Shown piece by piece: positions 47,169 to 55,934 of a stretch of DNA of 64,000 nt (positions are counted from its first letter, which is position 1; each line of letters begins with the position of its first letter). Source of the stretch: Burkholderia catarinensis (GTDB lineage: Bacteria; Pseudomonadota; Gammaproteobacteria; Burkholderiales; Burkholderiaceae). The stretch spans positions 218,074-282,073 of the forward strand of contig NZ_MDEQ02000010.1 in the NCBI RefSeq assembly GCF_001883705.2, written 5' to 3'. Under the pieces are notes generated by a model, which saw nothing but the letters and a program-made list of their open reading frames with translations, did not search any database and was not told the origin of the DNA. The position numbers and the translations under genes were made by a program.

Positions 47169-47929
47169 CCGAGCACCACCAGATAGATCGCCAGTTCGCC
47201 CAGTTGCTGCGCGAAGCCGAGACAGTCGCCCGTATAGCCGCCGATCCGCTTCACAAAATAGCGTGCTACCCAAGCACGCACGAGCACGAGCGCAACGCAT
47301 GCGGCGACGCCCATGCGCCAGTCCGGCCAGAACAGCCAAGGCAATCCGAATACCGCCGCGGCGCACGCCGAGCGCGCACCCATCCGTTGCGCGACCGGCT
47401 TCGCCTTCCCTTCGGGCCGCACATAGTCGAGCGACGTCAGCAGGCTCACGGCCGCCGCACGGCTCGCCGCATGCGCGGCGATCATCGTCCATGCGGCACG
47501 CAGCGGCGGCATGGCCGCGAGCGCCTGCCATTTCAGGCCGAGCGCGATCACGAGCGCGACCGCACCGAACGTGCCGATCCGCGAGTCGTGCATGATGCGC
47601 AGCACGTCGTCGCGTGTGTAACCGCCACCGAACGCATCGCAACTGTCCGCGAGGCCGTCTTCGTGGAATGCGCCGGTCGCGAGCAGCGTCGCGGCCATCG
47701 ACAGCCCGACCGCGATCGACGCGGGCAGCATGCGCAGCGCGGCGAGATAGACGAGCGCGCCCCACGCGCCGACACATACGCCGACGAGCGGGAAATAGCG
47801 CGCGGCCTGGTCGAGATCGCCGGCCGCGTAGCCGATCGCGCGCGGCACGGGCACGCGCGTGAAATAGCCGAGCGCGACGAAGAAGTAGCGCAGTTCGGCA
47901 CGCACGCCGCCCGCGCGATCAGGCGTCAC
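47153..47929 (-). CDS. cobS: Adenosylcobinamide-GDP ribazoletransferase (cobalamin synthase)
   Basis: This is a membrane enzyme of 258 residues with several hydrophobic helices that joins alpha-ribazole to AdoCbi-GDP. Signature parts are LGYFTRVPVP, FHEDGLADSCDAFGGGYTRDDVLRIMHDSRIGTFGA and the C-terminal RIGGYTGDCLGFAQQLGELAIYL. I chose GTG 47929, which overlaps the cobT stop by 11 bp; the frame continues upstream without conservation and a GTG at 47905 is the alternative. Downstream it overlaps cobC. Confidence 0.94.
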   Translation of the reverse strand: MTPDRAGGVRAELRYFFVALGYFTRVPVPRAIGYAAGDLDQAARYFPLVGVCVGAWGALVYLAALRMLPASIAVGLSMAATLLATGAFHEDGLADSCDAFGGGYTRDDVLRIMHDSRIGTFGAVALVIALGLKWQALAAMPPLRAAWTMIAAHAASRAAAVSLLTSLDYVRPEGKAKPVAQRMGARSACAAAVFGLPWLFWPDWRMGVAACVALVLVRAWVARYFVKRIGGYTGDCLGFAQQLGELAIYLVVLGWTSS

Positions 47930-48974
47930 GATTGTCGACGCCGGCGGACTCGAAGCTCGCCATCTCGCTGAGGAACGCGGCTGCCGCACGCACGAGCGGC
48001 AGCGCGAGCGCCGCGCCCGTGCCTTCGCCGAGCCGCAGGTCGAGCGCCAGCAGCGGTTTGGCGCCGAAATGCTCGAGCATGCGCCGGTGCCCGGCCTCGT
48101 GCGACGTATGCGAGAACACGCAGTAGTCGCGCACGCCGGGCGCGATGCGTTCGGCGACGAGCAGCGCGGCCGTCGCGATGAAGCCGTCGACGAGGATCGT
48201 CATCCGCTCGCTCGCGGCCGCCAGATACGCGCCCGTCATCATCGCGATCTCGAAGCCGCCGAACGTCGCGAGCACGTCGAGCGGCGCGATCGCGTGCGAG
48301 TGTCTGACGAGCGCGTGGCCGAGCACCGCGCGCTTGTGCGCGAGACCCTGGTCGTCAAGGCCCGTACCGCGCCCGACGCATGCGTCGATCGGCACGTCAA
48401 GCAGGCGACTCATCAGGCACGCGGCCGACGACGTGTTCGCGATCCCCATCTCGCCGAAGCCGATCACGTTCGTGCCGAGCGACGCATGCAAGCGCACGCG
48501 CGCCGCGCCGGCCGCGAGCGCCGTCATCGCCTCGTCGGGTGTCATCGCCGGCTCCGCCGCGAAGTTGCGGGTACCGCGCGCGACCGGCAGCGACACCAGC
48601 CGGTCCGACAGCGGCAGCGGCGACGCGACGCCCGCATCGACGATCTCGAGCGTGCTCTGCGCGACACCCGAGAACGCGTTGATCGCCGCGCCGCCGGCCA
48701 GGAAGTTCGCAACCATCTGCGCGGTCACCGCTTGCGGATAAGGACTGACACCCTCGGCCGCGATCCCGTGATCGCCGGCGAACACGATCGTCACGGGGCG
48801 CTGCACGACCGGCCGCTCGGTGCGCTGGATCAGGCCGATCTGCAGCGCGACCGCCTCGAGCTGGCCGAGGCTGCCGGGCGGCTTGGTCTTGTGGTCGATC
48901 ACATGCTGAAGGCGTTTGCGCAGCGCTTCGTCGAGCGGCGCGATCGCGGGCGGGAAATGGGTCGGAGTCGTCAT
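47919..48974 (-). CDS. cobT: Nicotinate-nucleotide:dimethylbenzimidazole phosphoribosyltransferase
   Basis: This 351-residue enzyme forms alpha-ribazole phosphate from dimethylbenzimidazole and nicotinate mononucleotide. Motifs include KTKPPGSLGQLE near the N-terminus, VFAGDHGIAAEGVSPYPQAVT, NVIGFGEMGIANTSSAACL, GRGTGLDDQGLAHK, and VDGFIATAALLVAE. Length and order match the family. It is separated from btuD by 52 bp and overlaps cobS, within the riboswitch-controlled unit. Confidence 0.96.
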   Translation of the reverse strand: MTTPTHFPPAIAPLDEALRKRLQHVIDHKTKPPGSLGQLEAVALQIGLIQRTERPVVQRPVTIVFAGDHGIAAEGVSPYPQAVTAQMVANFLAGGAAINAFSGVAQSTLEIVDAGVASPLPLSDRLVSLPVARGTRNFAAEPAMTPDEAMTALAAGAARVRLHASLGTNVIGFGEMGIANTSSAACLMSRLLDVPIDACVGRGTGLDDQGLAHKRAVLGHALVRHSHAIAPLDVLATFGGFEIAMMTGAYLAAASERMTILVDGFIATAALLVAERIAPGVRDYCVFSHTSHEAGHRRMLEHFGAKPLLALDLRLGEGTGAALALPLVRAAAAFLSEMASFESAGVDNRDA

Positions 48975-49026
48975 CGAAGAGCCGTGTCGTTGGCGCGGTA
49001 TGCGCCGCGTATCGGGAAAGGAAACC

Positions 49027-49842
49027 TCATTGTCGCTCGGGCCACGCCGGCAGCAGCGCGTCGCGACCGTTCTCGCGGATCAGCACGAGCGGATAGCCGA
49101 ACGCGTCGCTCGCGCGTTCGGGCGTCAGCACGTCGTGCACGGGGCCGGCCCACACGTGGCCGCGGCCGTCGAGCAACAGCGCGTGCGTCGCGAAACGCCG
49201 CGCGAGATTCAGATCATGGCACGAGAACAGCACCGTGCGCGGGCCCGCATCGAGCCACGCAGCCAGCGCGGTCAGGCAGTCGATCTGATGATGCAGGTCG
49301 AGATGCGCGAGCGGCTCGTCGAGCAGCATCAGCGGCGCATCCTGGCACAGCGTCGCGGCCAGCGCGACCCGCTGCCGCTCGCCGCCCGACAGCGACAGCA
49401 CGTCGCGCGATGCGAGCGCGGCCAGATCGAAAGTCGCGAGCGCGTCGCGCGCGGCCGCACGATCGCCGTCGCGCTCCCAGCCCCAGCCGCCGAGATACGG
49501 AAAGCGATTGAGCAGCACCGTGTCGAACACGCTCGCGCTGAACGCATCGTGCAGTTGCTGCGGCATCAGCGCGCGGCGCTGCGCGAGCTGCTCGGGCCGC
49601 CACGCGGCAAGCGGGCGGCCGTCGATCTCGACAAGTCCGCCGGCTGGCAGCAGCAGCCCCGCGAGCGTCGCGAGCAGCGTCGTCTTGCCCGCGCCGTTCG
49701 GCCCTGCGACGCACCAGATCTCGCCGGGGCGGAAGGCCTGCGTGAAGCCGTCGAGCAGCGTGCGCGCGCCGGCCTTCAACGTCAGGCCGACGGCCGCGTA
49801 AGTCATGTCGCCGGCGGCGGCGTGCAGTGCGGCACCCGTCAT
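49027..49842 (-). CDS. btuD: Cobalamin-type ABC transporter ATP-binding protein
   Basis: This 271-residue ATPase contains Walker A GPNGAGKTT, the Q-loop MPQQLHDAFS, signature LSGGERQRV, Walker B PLMLLDEPLAHLD and the switch His in FSCHDLN. It is typical of the iron-siderophore/cobalamin branch of ABC importers. The start ATG overlaps the btuC stop (ATGA) and has GAGGAG upstream; a second ATG twelve codons on is possible. Position under the cobalamin riboswitch and next to cobT supports corrinoid rather than siderophore uptake. Confidence 0.9.
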   Translation of the reverse strand: MTGAALHAAAGDMTYAAVGLTLKAGARTLLDGFTQAFRPGEIWCVAGPNGAGKTTLLATLAGLLLPAGGLVEIDGRPLAAWRPEQLAQRRALMPQQLHDAFSASVFDTVLLNRFPYLGGWGWERDGDRAAARDALATFDLAALASRDVLSLSGGERQRVALAATLCQDAPLMLLDEPLAHLDLHHQIDCLTALAAWLDAGPRTVLFSCHDLNLARRFATHALLLDGRGHVWAGPVHDVLTPERASDAFGYPLVLIRENGRDALLPAWPERQ

Positions 49843-50858
49843 CGCATCGGTCTCCTCAGCAACATCCACAGGAACACCGGCACGCCGATCAACGCGGTCA
49901 TCACGCCCACCGGCAATTGCGCGGGCGCAATCGCGGTGCGCGCGAGCAGGTCGGCCGCCATCACGCCGCCACCACCCGCGAGCATCGCGGCCGGCAGCAG
50001 CATCCGCTGGTCGTTGCCGAACGCGAGCCGCAGCGCGTGCGGCACGACGAGGCCGACGAAGCCGATCGTGCCGGCCGTCGTCACCGCGGCCGCGGCGGCC
50101 AGCGACGCCACGAGATAGATCCTCACGCGCAGGCGCGCGACGGGCACGCCGAGCGCGAGCGCGGTCGCGTCGCCGCGCAGCAGCGCGTTCAGTTGCGGCG
50201 CGGCCGGCAGCGCGACGCACGCGGCCAGCAGCAGCGCGCCCCCCGCGAACCATGGCGCCGTCACGCCGTTCAGGTCGCCCGTCAGCCAGAAGATGATGCC
50301 GCGCAGCCGCGCATCGGGCGCGAGCGACAACAGCAGCGTGACGAGCGCGCCCCACCCCGCCGCGATCACGACGCCCGTGAGCAGCAATCGCGGCGACGCG
50401 TCGCGCGACTCGCCACGCCACAGCTCGCGGCGCGCGAGACCGAGCACGAGCGCGACCGACACGAGCGAGCCGGCGAACGCCGACGCGTCGACGAGCCACC
50501 ACGCGCCGCCCGCGATCATCGCGACGAGCGCGAAGCCGGCCGCGCCGCCGGACACGCCGAGCACGTACGGCTCCGCGAGCGGGTTGCGCAGCAGCACCTG
50601 CAGCAGCGCACCGGCCAGCGCGAGCAGCGCGCCGCATGCGAAGCCCGCGAGCGCGCGCGGCAGGCGCAGCGTGCGGACGATGTCGGCGAACAGCGCGTCG
50701 CCGCCATGCGGCACGAGCGACGCAAGCGCCTGCCACGGCGACATCGGCACGCTGCCGATCGACAGCGACGCGACGAACAGCAGCGCGACGACCGCGGCCA
50801 GCGCGGCCCAGATCGCGGCGGCGCGCGCGGCGCTCATGCCGCGCGCAGCCCCGCGCAT
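49839..50858 (-). CDS. btuC: Cobalamin-type ABC transporter permease (FecCD/BtuC family)
   Basis: This 339-residue membrane protein has about ten helices and the FecCD-family landmarks LRLPRALAGFACGALLALAGALLQ, NPLAEPYVLGVSGGAAG, and FVGLVVPHALRLAFGNDQRMLLPAAM with the EAA-like coupling loop. It forms the inner-membrane channel for corrinoids with BtuD and BtuF. It is the first gene behind the riboswitch. No strong ribosome binding site is seen before ATG 50858, which is what one would expect if the riboswitch platform masks it; ATG 50837 is an alternative. Confidence 0.9.
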   Translation of the reverse strand: MRGAARGMSAARAAAIWAALAAVVALLFVASLSIGSVPMSPWQALASLVPHGGDALFADIVRTLRLPRALAGFACGALLALAGALLQVLLRNPLAEPYVLGVSGGAAGFALVAMIAGGAWWLVDASAFAGSLVSVALVLGLARRELWRGESRDASPRLLLTGVVIAAGWGALVTLLLSLAPDARLRGIIFWLTGDLNGVTAPWFAGGALLLAACVALPAAPQLNALLRGDATALALGVPVARLRVRIYLVASLAAAAAVTTAGTIGFVGLVVPHALRLAFGNDQRMLLPAAMLAGGGGVMAADLLARTAIAPAQLPVGVMTALIGVPVFLWMLLRRPMR

Positions 50859-51004
50859 GGCGCGCGCTGCATCCGCTTACTGCTGCCGGCCAGGCGTGAC
50901 ATGGACGCCGCGCGGACGATTGGGGTCAGCATCGAAGAAAATTCCGTGAAGCGTTGCGCGCCCCGCCTCCCCGCAGGCCGCGCGTCTCGAAGCCCGTTCG
51001 GGCT

Positions 51005-51225
51005 CCCCGTCTCGGCCGGTATCCGGGCTGGCGGCGTACCGGCTCGCCTTCCCGCGCGATGACGCGCAGTGGCCCGCGCTCCGTGTGCGATACCTGCACG
51101 CGGAACGCGCCCGAGCCGGCCTGCGTCACGCGACGCGGCCGCTTACCGTTGCGGGGGCAGCGCAGGTTGGCGAGCGGGAGCCCGCGCCCTGCTTCCCGTT
51201 TAACCGCGCGTTCCACGCGCGAGCA
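51005..51225 (-). ncRNA. Cobalamin (AdoCbl) riboswitch
   Basis: On the minus strand, in order, are GGTTAAACGGGAA (51205-51193), GCCAACCTGCGCTGCCCCCG and CCCGCAACGG with TAAGCGG, a CACTG followed by GGGAAGGCG, and the B12-box AGCCCGGATACCGGCC (51030-51015). These are the conserved blocks of the cobalamin riboswitch class in the expected order and spacing. The element ends about 150 nt before btuC. The intervening segment can form an AGCCCG-AAC-CGGGCT hairpin (about 50991-51006) that may serve as expression platform. Plus-strand promoter material for the next gene lies beyond 51225. Confidence 0.95.
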
Positions 51226-51399
51226 CCGAGGCGGCGCCAGTTTAGGAGCGGGTCGCACGAGCGTCAAGGAAGCGTCCGGACACGCACGGGACGCGCCTAT
51301 TCGCGCCAAGAAGCCGGGGTGTTACGACTGGAAACGTTACAGATGTCGGATTGCGCGTTATTCCGCGCTAAAATGCTGGGTCTTTAGAGGACGCAGCAA

Positions 51400-51750
51400 A
51401 TGCTCAACGAACTCGAAACTTTATCTCAAAATATTGGCCGTCTGATTTCGCTGAACAAGCGCTATCACTCGGAACGGCTCGCGCTCGAGGAGCAGGTCGC
51501 GCAATTGCGCGCGGAAGCGGACACGGTCCGTGCGGAACTCGCGCAACTGCGCGACGAACGCAATGCGCTCGCGGTCGAGCGCGACACGCTGTCGGCAAAG
51601 ATCGACGACGCCCAGGTGAAACTGAACGCGATTCTCGAAAAGCTGCCGCGCTCGAAAAGCGCGGAGCAAGCCGACAACCAGCTCGACCTGCTGGATGCGC
51701 AGGCGCGTACGGATGGCGATGACGCGGCCAGCCACGGAGAACATGCATGA
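51400..51750 (+). CDS. ZapB-like coiled-coil protein
   Basis: This 116-residue protein is largely one predicted coiled coil (about residues 5-85, heptads such as LALEEQVAQLRAEADTVRAELAQLRDE) with an acidic tail. It resembles the short proteins (TIGR02449/ZapB-like) commonly found before zapA in proteobacteria, which help bundle the Z-ring, but it is longer than E. coli ZapB (81 residues). Its last codons overlap the zapA start by 4 bp. A TAAAAT at 51369-51374 lies 26 bp before the start codon and may be a -10 element. Confidence 0.78.
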   Translation: MLNELETLSQNIGRLISLNKRYHSERLALEEQVAQLRAEADTVRAELAQLRDERNALAVERDTLSAKIDDAQVKLNAILEKLPRSKSAEQADNQLDLLDAQARTDGDDAASHGEHA

Positions 51751-52061
51751 GCACGAAGCAGATCGAAGTCTCGATTCTCGGTCAGGCCTACCGGCTCGCC
51801 TGTTCGGCCGAGACCGAAGCGGCGCTGCTCGAAGCGGTCGCGCGCGTCGACGCCGAAATGTCGAAAATCCGCTCGAACAGCTCGGTACGCGGCACCGATC
51901 GCATCGCCGTCATGGCGGCGCTGTCGCTCGCGTCCGAATTGCTGCGGCTGCAAACGAGCGTGCGGCACGGTGAAGCATTTCCGGCGGAGGAAATCCGTCG
52001 TACAATGCACCAGATGAACGAACAACTCGGCGCGGTGCTCGCACAGCACGAGACGCAGTAA
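51747..52061 (+). CDS. zapA: Cell division protein ZapA
   Basis: This 104-residue protein begins with the ZapA pattern KQIEVSILGQAYRLACSAE (globular head), then LLEAVARVDAEMSKIR, DRIAVMAALSLASELL, and a C-terminal coiled coil. ZapA crosslinks FtsZ protofilaments at the division site. It is translationally coupled to the upstream coiled-coil gene and, as in many proteobacteria, is followed by the 6S RNA gene. Confidence 0.93.
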   Translation: MSTKQIEVSILGQAYRLACSAETEAALLEAVARVDAEMSKIRSNSSVRGTDRIAVMAALSLASELLRLQTSVRHGEAFPAEEIRRTMHQMNEQLGAVLAQHETQ

Positions 52062-52139
52062 CGTTTTAATCGATGCGTCGATTCCGCTTGATCTCGACGA
52101 TCAACGGTGGTCAAATTGGCGCATCGAAGCACAGTTCAG

Positions 52140-52325
52140 TCAGCTTCCCTGCCTGGTTCGCCAAGGTCATATATTCCTTGAACCAATGCCATGTGCACGG
52201 TTGCGGAAATTTGTAGCACGGGCGCGCGCGTCACTCTGTCTGATGTACCCGAAGTGCTGCTAACTGCGACCAATTCTGAACCTCAGGTTCAGGATGCCGG
52301 CCTAGCGGCCAAGGCGGGGACCTAT
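52140..52325 (+). ncRNA. ssrS: 6S RNA
   Basis: The closing stem TCCCTGCCT (52146-52154) pairs with AGGCGGGGA (52312-52320). Conserved 6S-like blocks include GGTTCGCCAAGG at the 5' side, CCTTGAACC, and ACTGCGACC and the 3' hairpin GAACCTCAGGTTC. Length, location directly behind zapA and a following terminator all fit 6S RNA, which binds sigma70 holoenzyme by mimicking an open promoter. Exact ends are estimated. The remaining bases of this gap (52062-52139) show no other feature. Confidence 0.88.
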
Positions 52326-52327
52326 CC

Positions 52328-52363
52328 AACGGCATCGGGCACGTCCCGGTGCCGTTTTCTTTT
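52328..52363 (+). terminator. Rho-independent terminator of 6S RNA
   Basis: ACGGCATCGGG pairs with CCCGGTGCCGT over a 5-base loop, followed by TTTCTTTT, just before the EVE gene. Confidence 0.85.
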
Positions 52364-52395
52364 GTAGCAGCCTCTTTCTGCGTCGATCACGATCC

Positions 52396-52857
52396 ATGCA
52401 ATACTGGCTGATGAAGTCCGAACCGGACGAAGCAAGCATCGACGATCTCGCCAACGCACCACAGCGCTCGCTGCCGTGGACGGGCGTGCGCAACTATCAG
52501 GCGCGCAATTTCATGCGCGACACGATGAAGATCGGCGACGGCGTGCTGTTCTATCACTCGAGCTGCCCCGAGCCGGGCATCGCGGGCCTCGCCGAAGTGT
52601 CGTCGACGCCCTACCCCGATCCCACTCAGTTCGATCCGAAAAGCCCCTATTACGACCCGAAATCGGCACAGGAAGCACCGCGCTGGCTGCTCGTCGACGT
52701 TCGCTATGTGAAAAAGTCGCCGCTCGTGCCGCTCGCCGCACTGCGCGAACACGACGAGCTCGCCGACATGCGCGTGCTCGCACGCGGCAACCGGCTGTCG
52801 ATCACACCCGTCACGCGCGCCGAATGGCGGTTCATCACCGAAAAGTTGATGAAGTAG
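52396..52857 (+). CDS. EVE domain protein
   Basis: This 153-residue protein is a single EVE domain: YWLMKSEPDEASIDDL, TGVRNYQARNFMRDTMKIGDGVLFYHSSC, the Asp/Pro-rich loop YPDPTQFDPKSPYYDPKS, and WLLVDVRYVKK. EVE domains are PUA-like modules related to YTH domains and are thought to bind modified bases such as N6-methyladenine or modified cytosines. In bacteria a fused EVE is often seen in restriction and defence enzymes; this stand-alone form between 6S RNA and a SIMPL gene is a common housekeeping location in this group. No ribosome binding site of note. Confidence 0.93.
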   Translation: MQYWLMKSEPDEASIDDLANAPQRSLPWTGVRNYQARNFMRDTMKIGDGVLFYHSSCPEPGIAGLAEVSSTPYPDPTQFDPKSPYYDPKSAQEAPRWLLVDVRYVKKSPLVPLAALREHDELADMRVLARGNRLSITPVTRAEWRFITEKLMK

Positions 52858-52939
52858 GCGCACGCCAAAGGTCAAATCTGGTCAGCACGCGCTGCCTCCC
52901 CGGAACTCGCGGCCCTTTCGCGCGGCCTAAGCAACCGCT

Positions 52940-52967
52940 GTCGGCCGGTCGGGCCGGCTGTTTTTTT
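52940..52967 (+). terminator. Rho-independent terminator after the EVE gene
   Basis: A short GC stem (CGGCC/GGCCG extended by one GC and one GU pair) is followed by seven T residues. Confidence 0.75.
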
Positions 52968-53034
52968 GTCGCGCGGTACGCCCGCGTCGCGCACGCATGA
53001 TCCGCGTGCGCGCCCTCGCACAAGGAGTCCAACA

Positions 53035-53775
53035 ATGACCAAGAAATCCGCACTCGCGCTGTCGCTTGCCCTCGCCGCCGCCGTTCCCGTCGCACTGACG
53101 CTCGCGTCGCCCGCCGCGCGCGCACAGACCGCGAACCCGCACTTTCCGGAGCCGGCGGGCGTGCTGTCGCTTTCGTCGCAGGCCAGCGCCGACGTGCCGC
53201 AGGACATCATCCACATCACGCTGTTCTACGAGCAGCAGGCAAAGGATCCGGGCAGCCTGACGTCCGCGCTGAACCAGCGCGCCGACGCGGCACTGTCGCA
53301 GGCGAAGGGCGTATCGGGCGTCACCGCGCACACGGGCGCATTCTCGGTGTATCCGAGCACCGATCGCGACGGGAAAATCTCCGCATGGCGCGGCCGCACC
53401 GAGGTCGCGCTCGAATCGCGCGATTTCGCCGCGGCGTCGAAGCTCGCGGGCCAGCTGTCGAACCTGATGCAGGTCGCGAACGTCGAGTTCTCGCTGTCGC
53501 CCGAAGCGCAGCGCACGGCCGAGCAGAAGCTCACGACCGAGGCGATCAAGTCGTTCCGCGCCCGCGCCGACGAAGCCGCGAAGGCGTTCGGCTATGGCAG
53601 CTACACGATCCGCGACGTGAATGTCGGCAGCGGCCGCAATGTACAGCCGTACACGCGCATGATGGCGATGGCCGCGGCGCCGATGGACAGCGCGAAGATG
53701 AGCGCGCCGATCGCGGTCGAAGGCGGCAAGGCCACCGTGTCGGTCACCGTCAACGGCTCCGTGCAGATGAAGTAA
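53035..53775 (+). CDS. Exported SIMPL (DUF541) domain protein
   Basis: This 246-residue protein has a signal peptide (residues 1-30, cut after ARA) and a SIMPL/DUF541 domain: VLSLSSQASADVPQDIIHITLFYEQQ, WRGRTEVALESRDF and SPEAQRTAEQKLTTEAIKSFRARADEAAKAFGY, ending with VSVTVNGSVQMK. Members such as E. coli YggE lie in the periplasm and have been linked to oxidative-stress protection, without known activity. AAGGAGTCC precedes the ATG. A strong bidirectional terminator follows. Confidence 0.9.
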   Translation: MTKKSALALSLALAAAVPVALTLASPAARAQTANPHFPEPAGVLSLSSQASADVPQDIIHITLFYEQQAKDPGSLTSALNQRADAALSQAKGVSGVTAHTGAFSVYPSTDRDGKISAWRGRTEVALESRDFAAASKLAGQLSNLMQVANVEFSLSPEAQRTAEQKLTTEAIKSFRARADEAAKAFGYGSYTIRDVNVGSGRNVQPYTRMMAMAAAPMDSAKMSAPIAVEGGKATVSVTVNGSVQMK

Positions 53776-53792
53776 CGCACGGCGCGCGGCAC

Positions 53793-53838
53793 TCTGAAAA
53801 AAAACGCCGGCCCGAGGGCCGGCGTTTTTTTTTTCAGA
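53793..53838. terminator. Symmetric bidirectional terminator
   Basis: TCTGAAAAAAAACGCCGGCCC and its near-perfect complement flank a GAG loop. A runs on one side and T runs on the other allow termination of both the SIMPL gene and the convergent lgt. Confidence 0.95.
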
Positions 53839-53886
53839 CTGCGCGTTGCCACTGCACGCGCCGATCGCACGTGCAGCGATATCGCA

Positions 53887-54777
53887 TCACGCAGCGGCAT
53901 GCGCCGCGCGACGGCGGTACGCCCAGACCATCAGCGCGATACCCGCGAGGATCATCGGCAGCGACAGCCACTGCCCCATCGACAGACCGAGCGCGAGCAG
54001 GCCGAGGAAGTCGTCGGGCTCGCGCGCGAACTCGACCGTGAAGCGTGCAAGGCCGTAGCCGATCAGGAACAGCGCGGACACGGCACCCATCGGCCGCGAC
54101 TTCCGCGCGAACAAGAACAGCGCGAAGAACAGCACGATACCTTCGAGCGCGATTTCATAGAGCTGCGAAGGATGGCGCGGCAGCATCTGGTATTGCATGA
54201 ACACGTCGGCGAGATGCCACTTCTCGACGAGCGCCGGATGCTTCGGCAGCCATGCCGCATCGTCGCGCATCGCGCCCGGGAACAGCATCGCCCACGGCGC
54301 GCTCGGATCGGTCACGCGCCCCCACAGCTCGCCGTTGATGAAGTTGCCGAGCCGCCCGGCCGCGAGCCCCGCCGGCACCATCGGCGCGACGAAATCGGTG
54401 ACCTGCAGCCAGTCGCGCTTGCGCTGCCACGCGAACAGCATCATCGCGAGCGTCACGCCAAGGAAGCCGCCGTGAAACGACATGCCGCCTTCCCACACCT
54501 TGAACACGTCGAGCGGATGCGAGAAATAGAAATCGGCCTTGTAGAACAGCACATAGCCGAGCCGGCCGCCGAGCACGGTGCCGAGCACGCCGTAGAACAT
54601 CATGTCGTCGATGTCCTTCACGGTCCAGCCCTGCGCCGCGACGTGCGGCAGCTTCAGGCGGATCCGGCCGACGACGATCGCCGCGATGAAGCCGACGAGA
54701 TACATGAGGCCGTACCAGCGCACGGCCAGCGGCCCGAGATGGATCGCAACGGGGTCGAAATTCGGGTGAATGATCAT
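53887..54777 (-). CDS. lgt: Prolipoprotein diacylglyceryl transferase
   Basis: This 296-residue inner-membrane enzyme transfers a diacylglyceryl group from phosphatidylglycerol to the lipobox Cys of prolipoproteins. The signature [14 protein letters not shown] is intact, as are the N-terminal [18 protein letters not shown] with the essential His and Tyr region, [12 protein letters not shown], and PRHPSQLYE. About seven membrane helices are visible. Several predicted lipoproteins in this window (the GH3, SodC-like and OmpA-like proteins) would be substrates. Confidence 0.96.
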   Translation of the reverse strand: MIIHPNFDPVAIHLGPLAVRWYGLMYLVGFIAAIVVGRIRLKLPHVAAQGWTVKDIDDMMFYGVLGTVLGGRLGYVLFYKADFYFSHPLDVFKVWEGGMSFHGGFLGVTLAMMLFAWQRKRDWLQVTDFVAPMVPAGLAAGRLGNFINGELWGRVTDPSAPWAMLFPGAMRDDAAWLPKHPALVEKWHLADVFMQYQMLPRHPSQLYEIALEGIVLFFALFLFARKSRPMGAVSALFLIGYGLARFTVEFAREPDDFLGLLALGLSMGQWLSLPMILAGIALMVWAYRRRAAHAAA

Positions 54778-54868
54778 GGGTTAGCGAAGAAGTTTTCGAA
54801 TACGGTACGGCCGTCGCACACGCGCGCAGCACCGCACTTTGGACGGCAGCGGCCCGCCATCGTTCACG

Positions 54869-55798
54869 TCACGCGGCAACGCCCTGCGCGCGTACGACGT
54901 CGATGAAGCCGGCGAGCACGGGGCTCACGTCGCCCGTACGCCACACGAGGCCCGTCTCGACGACCGGTGCCTGACCGGCGAGCGGCCGGTAGACCACGCC
55001 GGTGCGCCGCAGGTTACGCAGCGATTGCGGCACCAGTGCGACGCCCATGCCGGCCGACACGAGGCTGACGATCGTCTGCATCTGGATCGCCTCCTGGCCG
55101 ATGCGCGGAGTTTCCCCCGCCGCGCCGTAGCAGCCCGTAATGATGTCATAAAAGCCGGGCGCCAAACGACGCGGAAAGATCACGAGCGGCAACGCGGCGA
55201 CATCGGCGAGATGCACGGGCTCGTCTTCAGGCGAGTTGGACATTGTGGCCGGCACTCCGGTGGCCGGCATGGCGACCACCAGCGGTTCGCGCACGACGGG
55301 CAGGTACGACAGCCCGGCCGCGTGACGCGGCGGCACGGGCGGAATGACGAGCCCCGCGTCGATGCGGCCGGCGACGAGTTCGTCGATCTGCACGTCGCTC
55401 GTCGCCTCAGCAAGTTGCAGGCGCACCTGCGGATAGCGCGCGCCGAACGCGCGCAGCAGCGACGGCAGCAGCCCGTAATCGGCGGTCGACACGAACGCGA
55501 GCGACAGCGAGCCGGCCTCGCCGCGCGCAAGCCTCCGCGCGAGCGGTGGCAGCGCATCGGCCGACGCAAGCAGCCGGCGCACGTCGGGCAACAGCGCCGC
55601 GCCGACCGCCGTCAGCGCCACCGAGCGCTTGGTGCGCACGAACAGCGCGACGCCGAGCCTGTCTTCGAGCGCGCGAATCGCCTGCGACAGCGGCGGCTGC
55701 GTCATCGACAGGCGTTCGGCCGCGCGGCCGAAATGGCGCTCGTCGGCAACGGTCGCGAAATAGCGCCACTGGCGCAGGTCGGGTGTCGGGTCGGCCAT
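54869..55798 (-). CDS. LysR family transcriptional regulator
   Basis: This 309-residue protein has a LysR winged HTH at residues 1-62 (LRQWRYFATVADERHFGRAAERLSMTQPPLSQAIRALEDRLG) and a type 2 periplasmic-binding-like effector domain. It diverges from ilvD with 136 bp between the start codons, an arrangement typical of LysR proteins that regulate their neighbour. The sequence pattern FVRTKRSVALTAVGAALL is of the BenM/CatR-like group, so an aromatic or branched organic acid effector is conceivable. Nothing in it names a specific ligand. Confidence 0.9.
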   Translation of the reverse strand: MADPTPDLRQWRYFATVADERHFGRAAERLSMTQPPLSQAIRALEDRLGVALFVRTKRSVALTAVGAALLPDVRRLLASADALPPLARRLARGEAGSLSLAFVSTADYGLLPSLLRAFGARYPQVRLQLAEATSDVQIDELVAGRIDAGLVIPPVPPRHAAGLSYLPVVREPLVVAMPATGVPATMSNSPEDEPVHLADVAALPLVIFPRRLAPGFYDIITGCYGAAGETPRIGQEAIQMQTIVSLVSAGMGVALVPQSLRNLRRTGVVYRPLAGQAPVVETGLVWRTGDVSPVLAGFIDVVRAQGVAA

Positions 55799-55934
55799 GC
55801 CTCACTCATTCGAAAAACGACTTAATAGGCGACAAATAATATATTGGACATCCCAATCCGGAAACTCCATTCTTGTTTGATCCGAACCGGCGCGCCGCTC
55901 GCGCGGCGTCGCCCAGACAACGATGGAGTCCCCC

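Noticed and set aside
52302..52493. A 63-codon minus-strand frame over the end of 6S RNA and the start of the EVE gene
   Set aside because: It overlaps a structured RNA, a terminator and a conserved coding region, and has no ribosome binding site.
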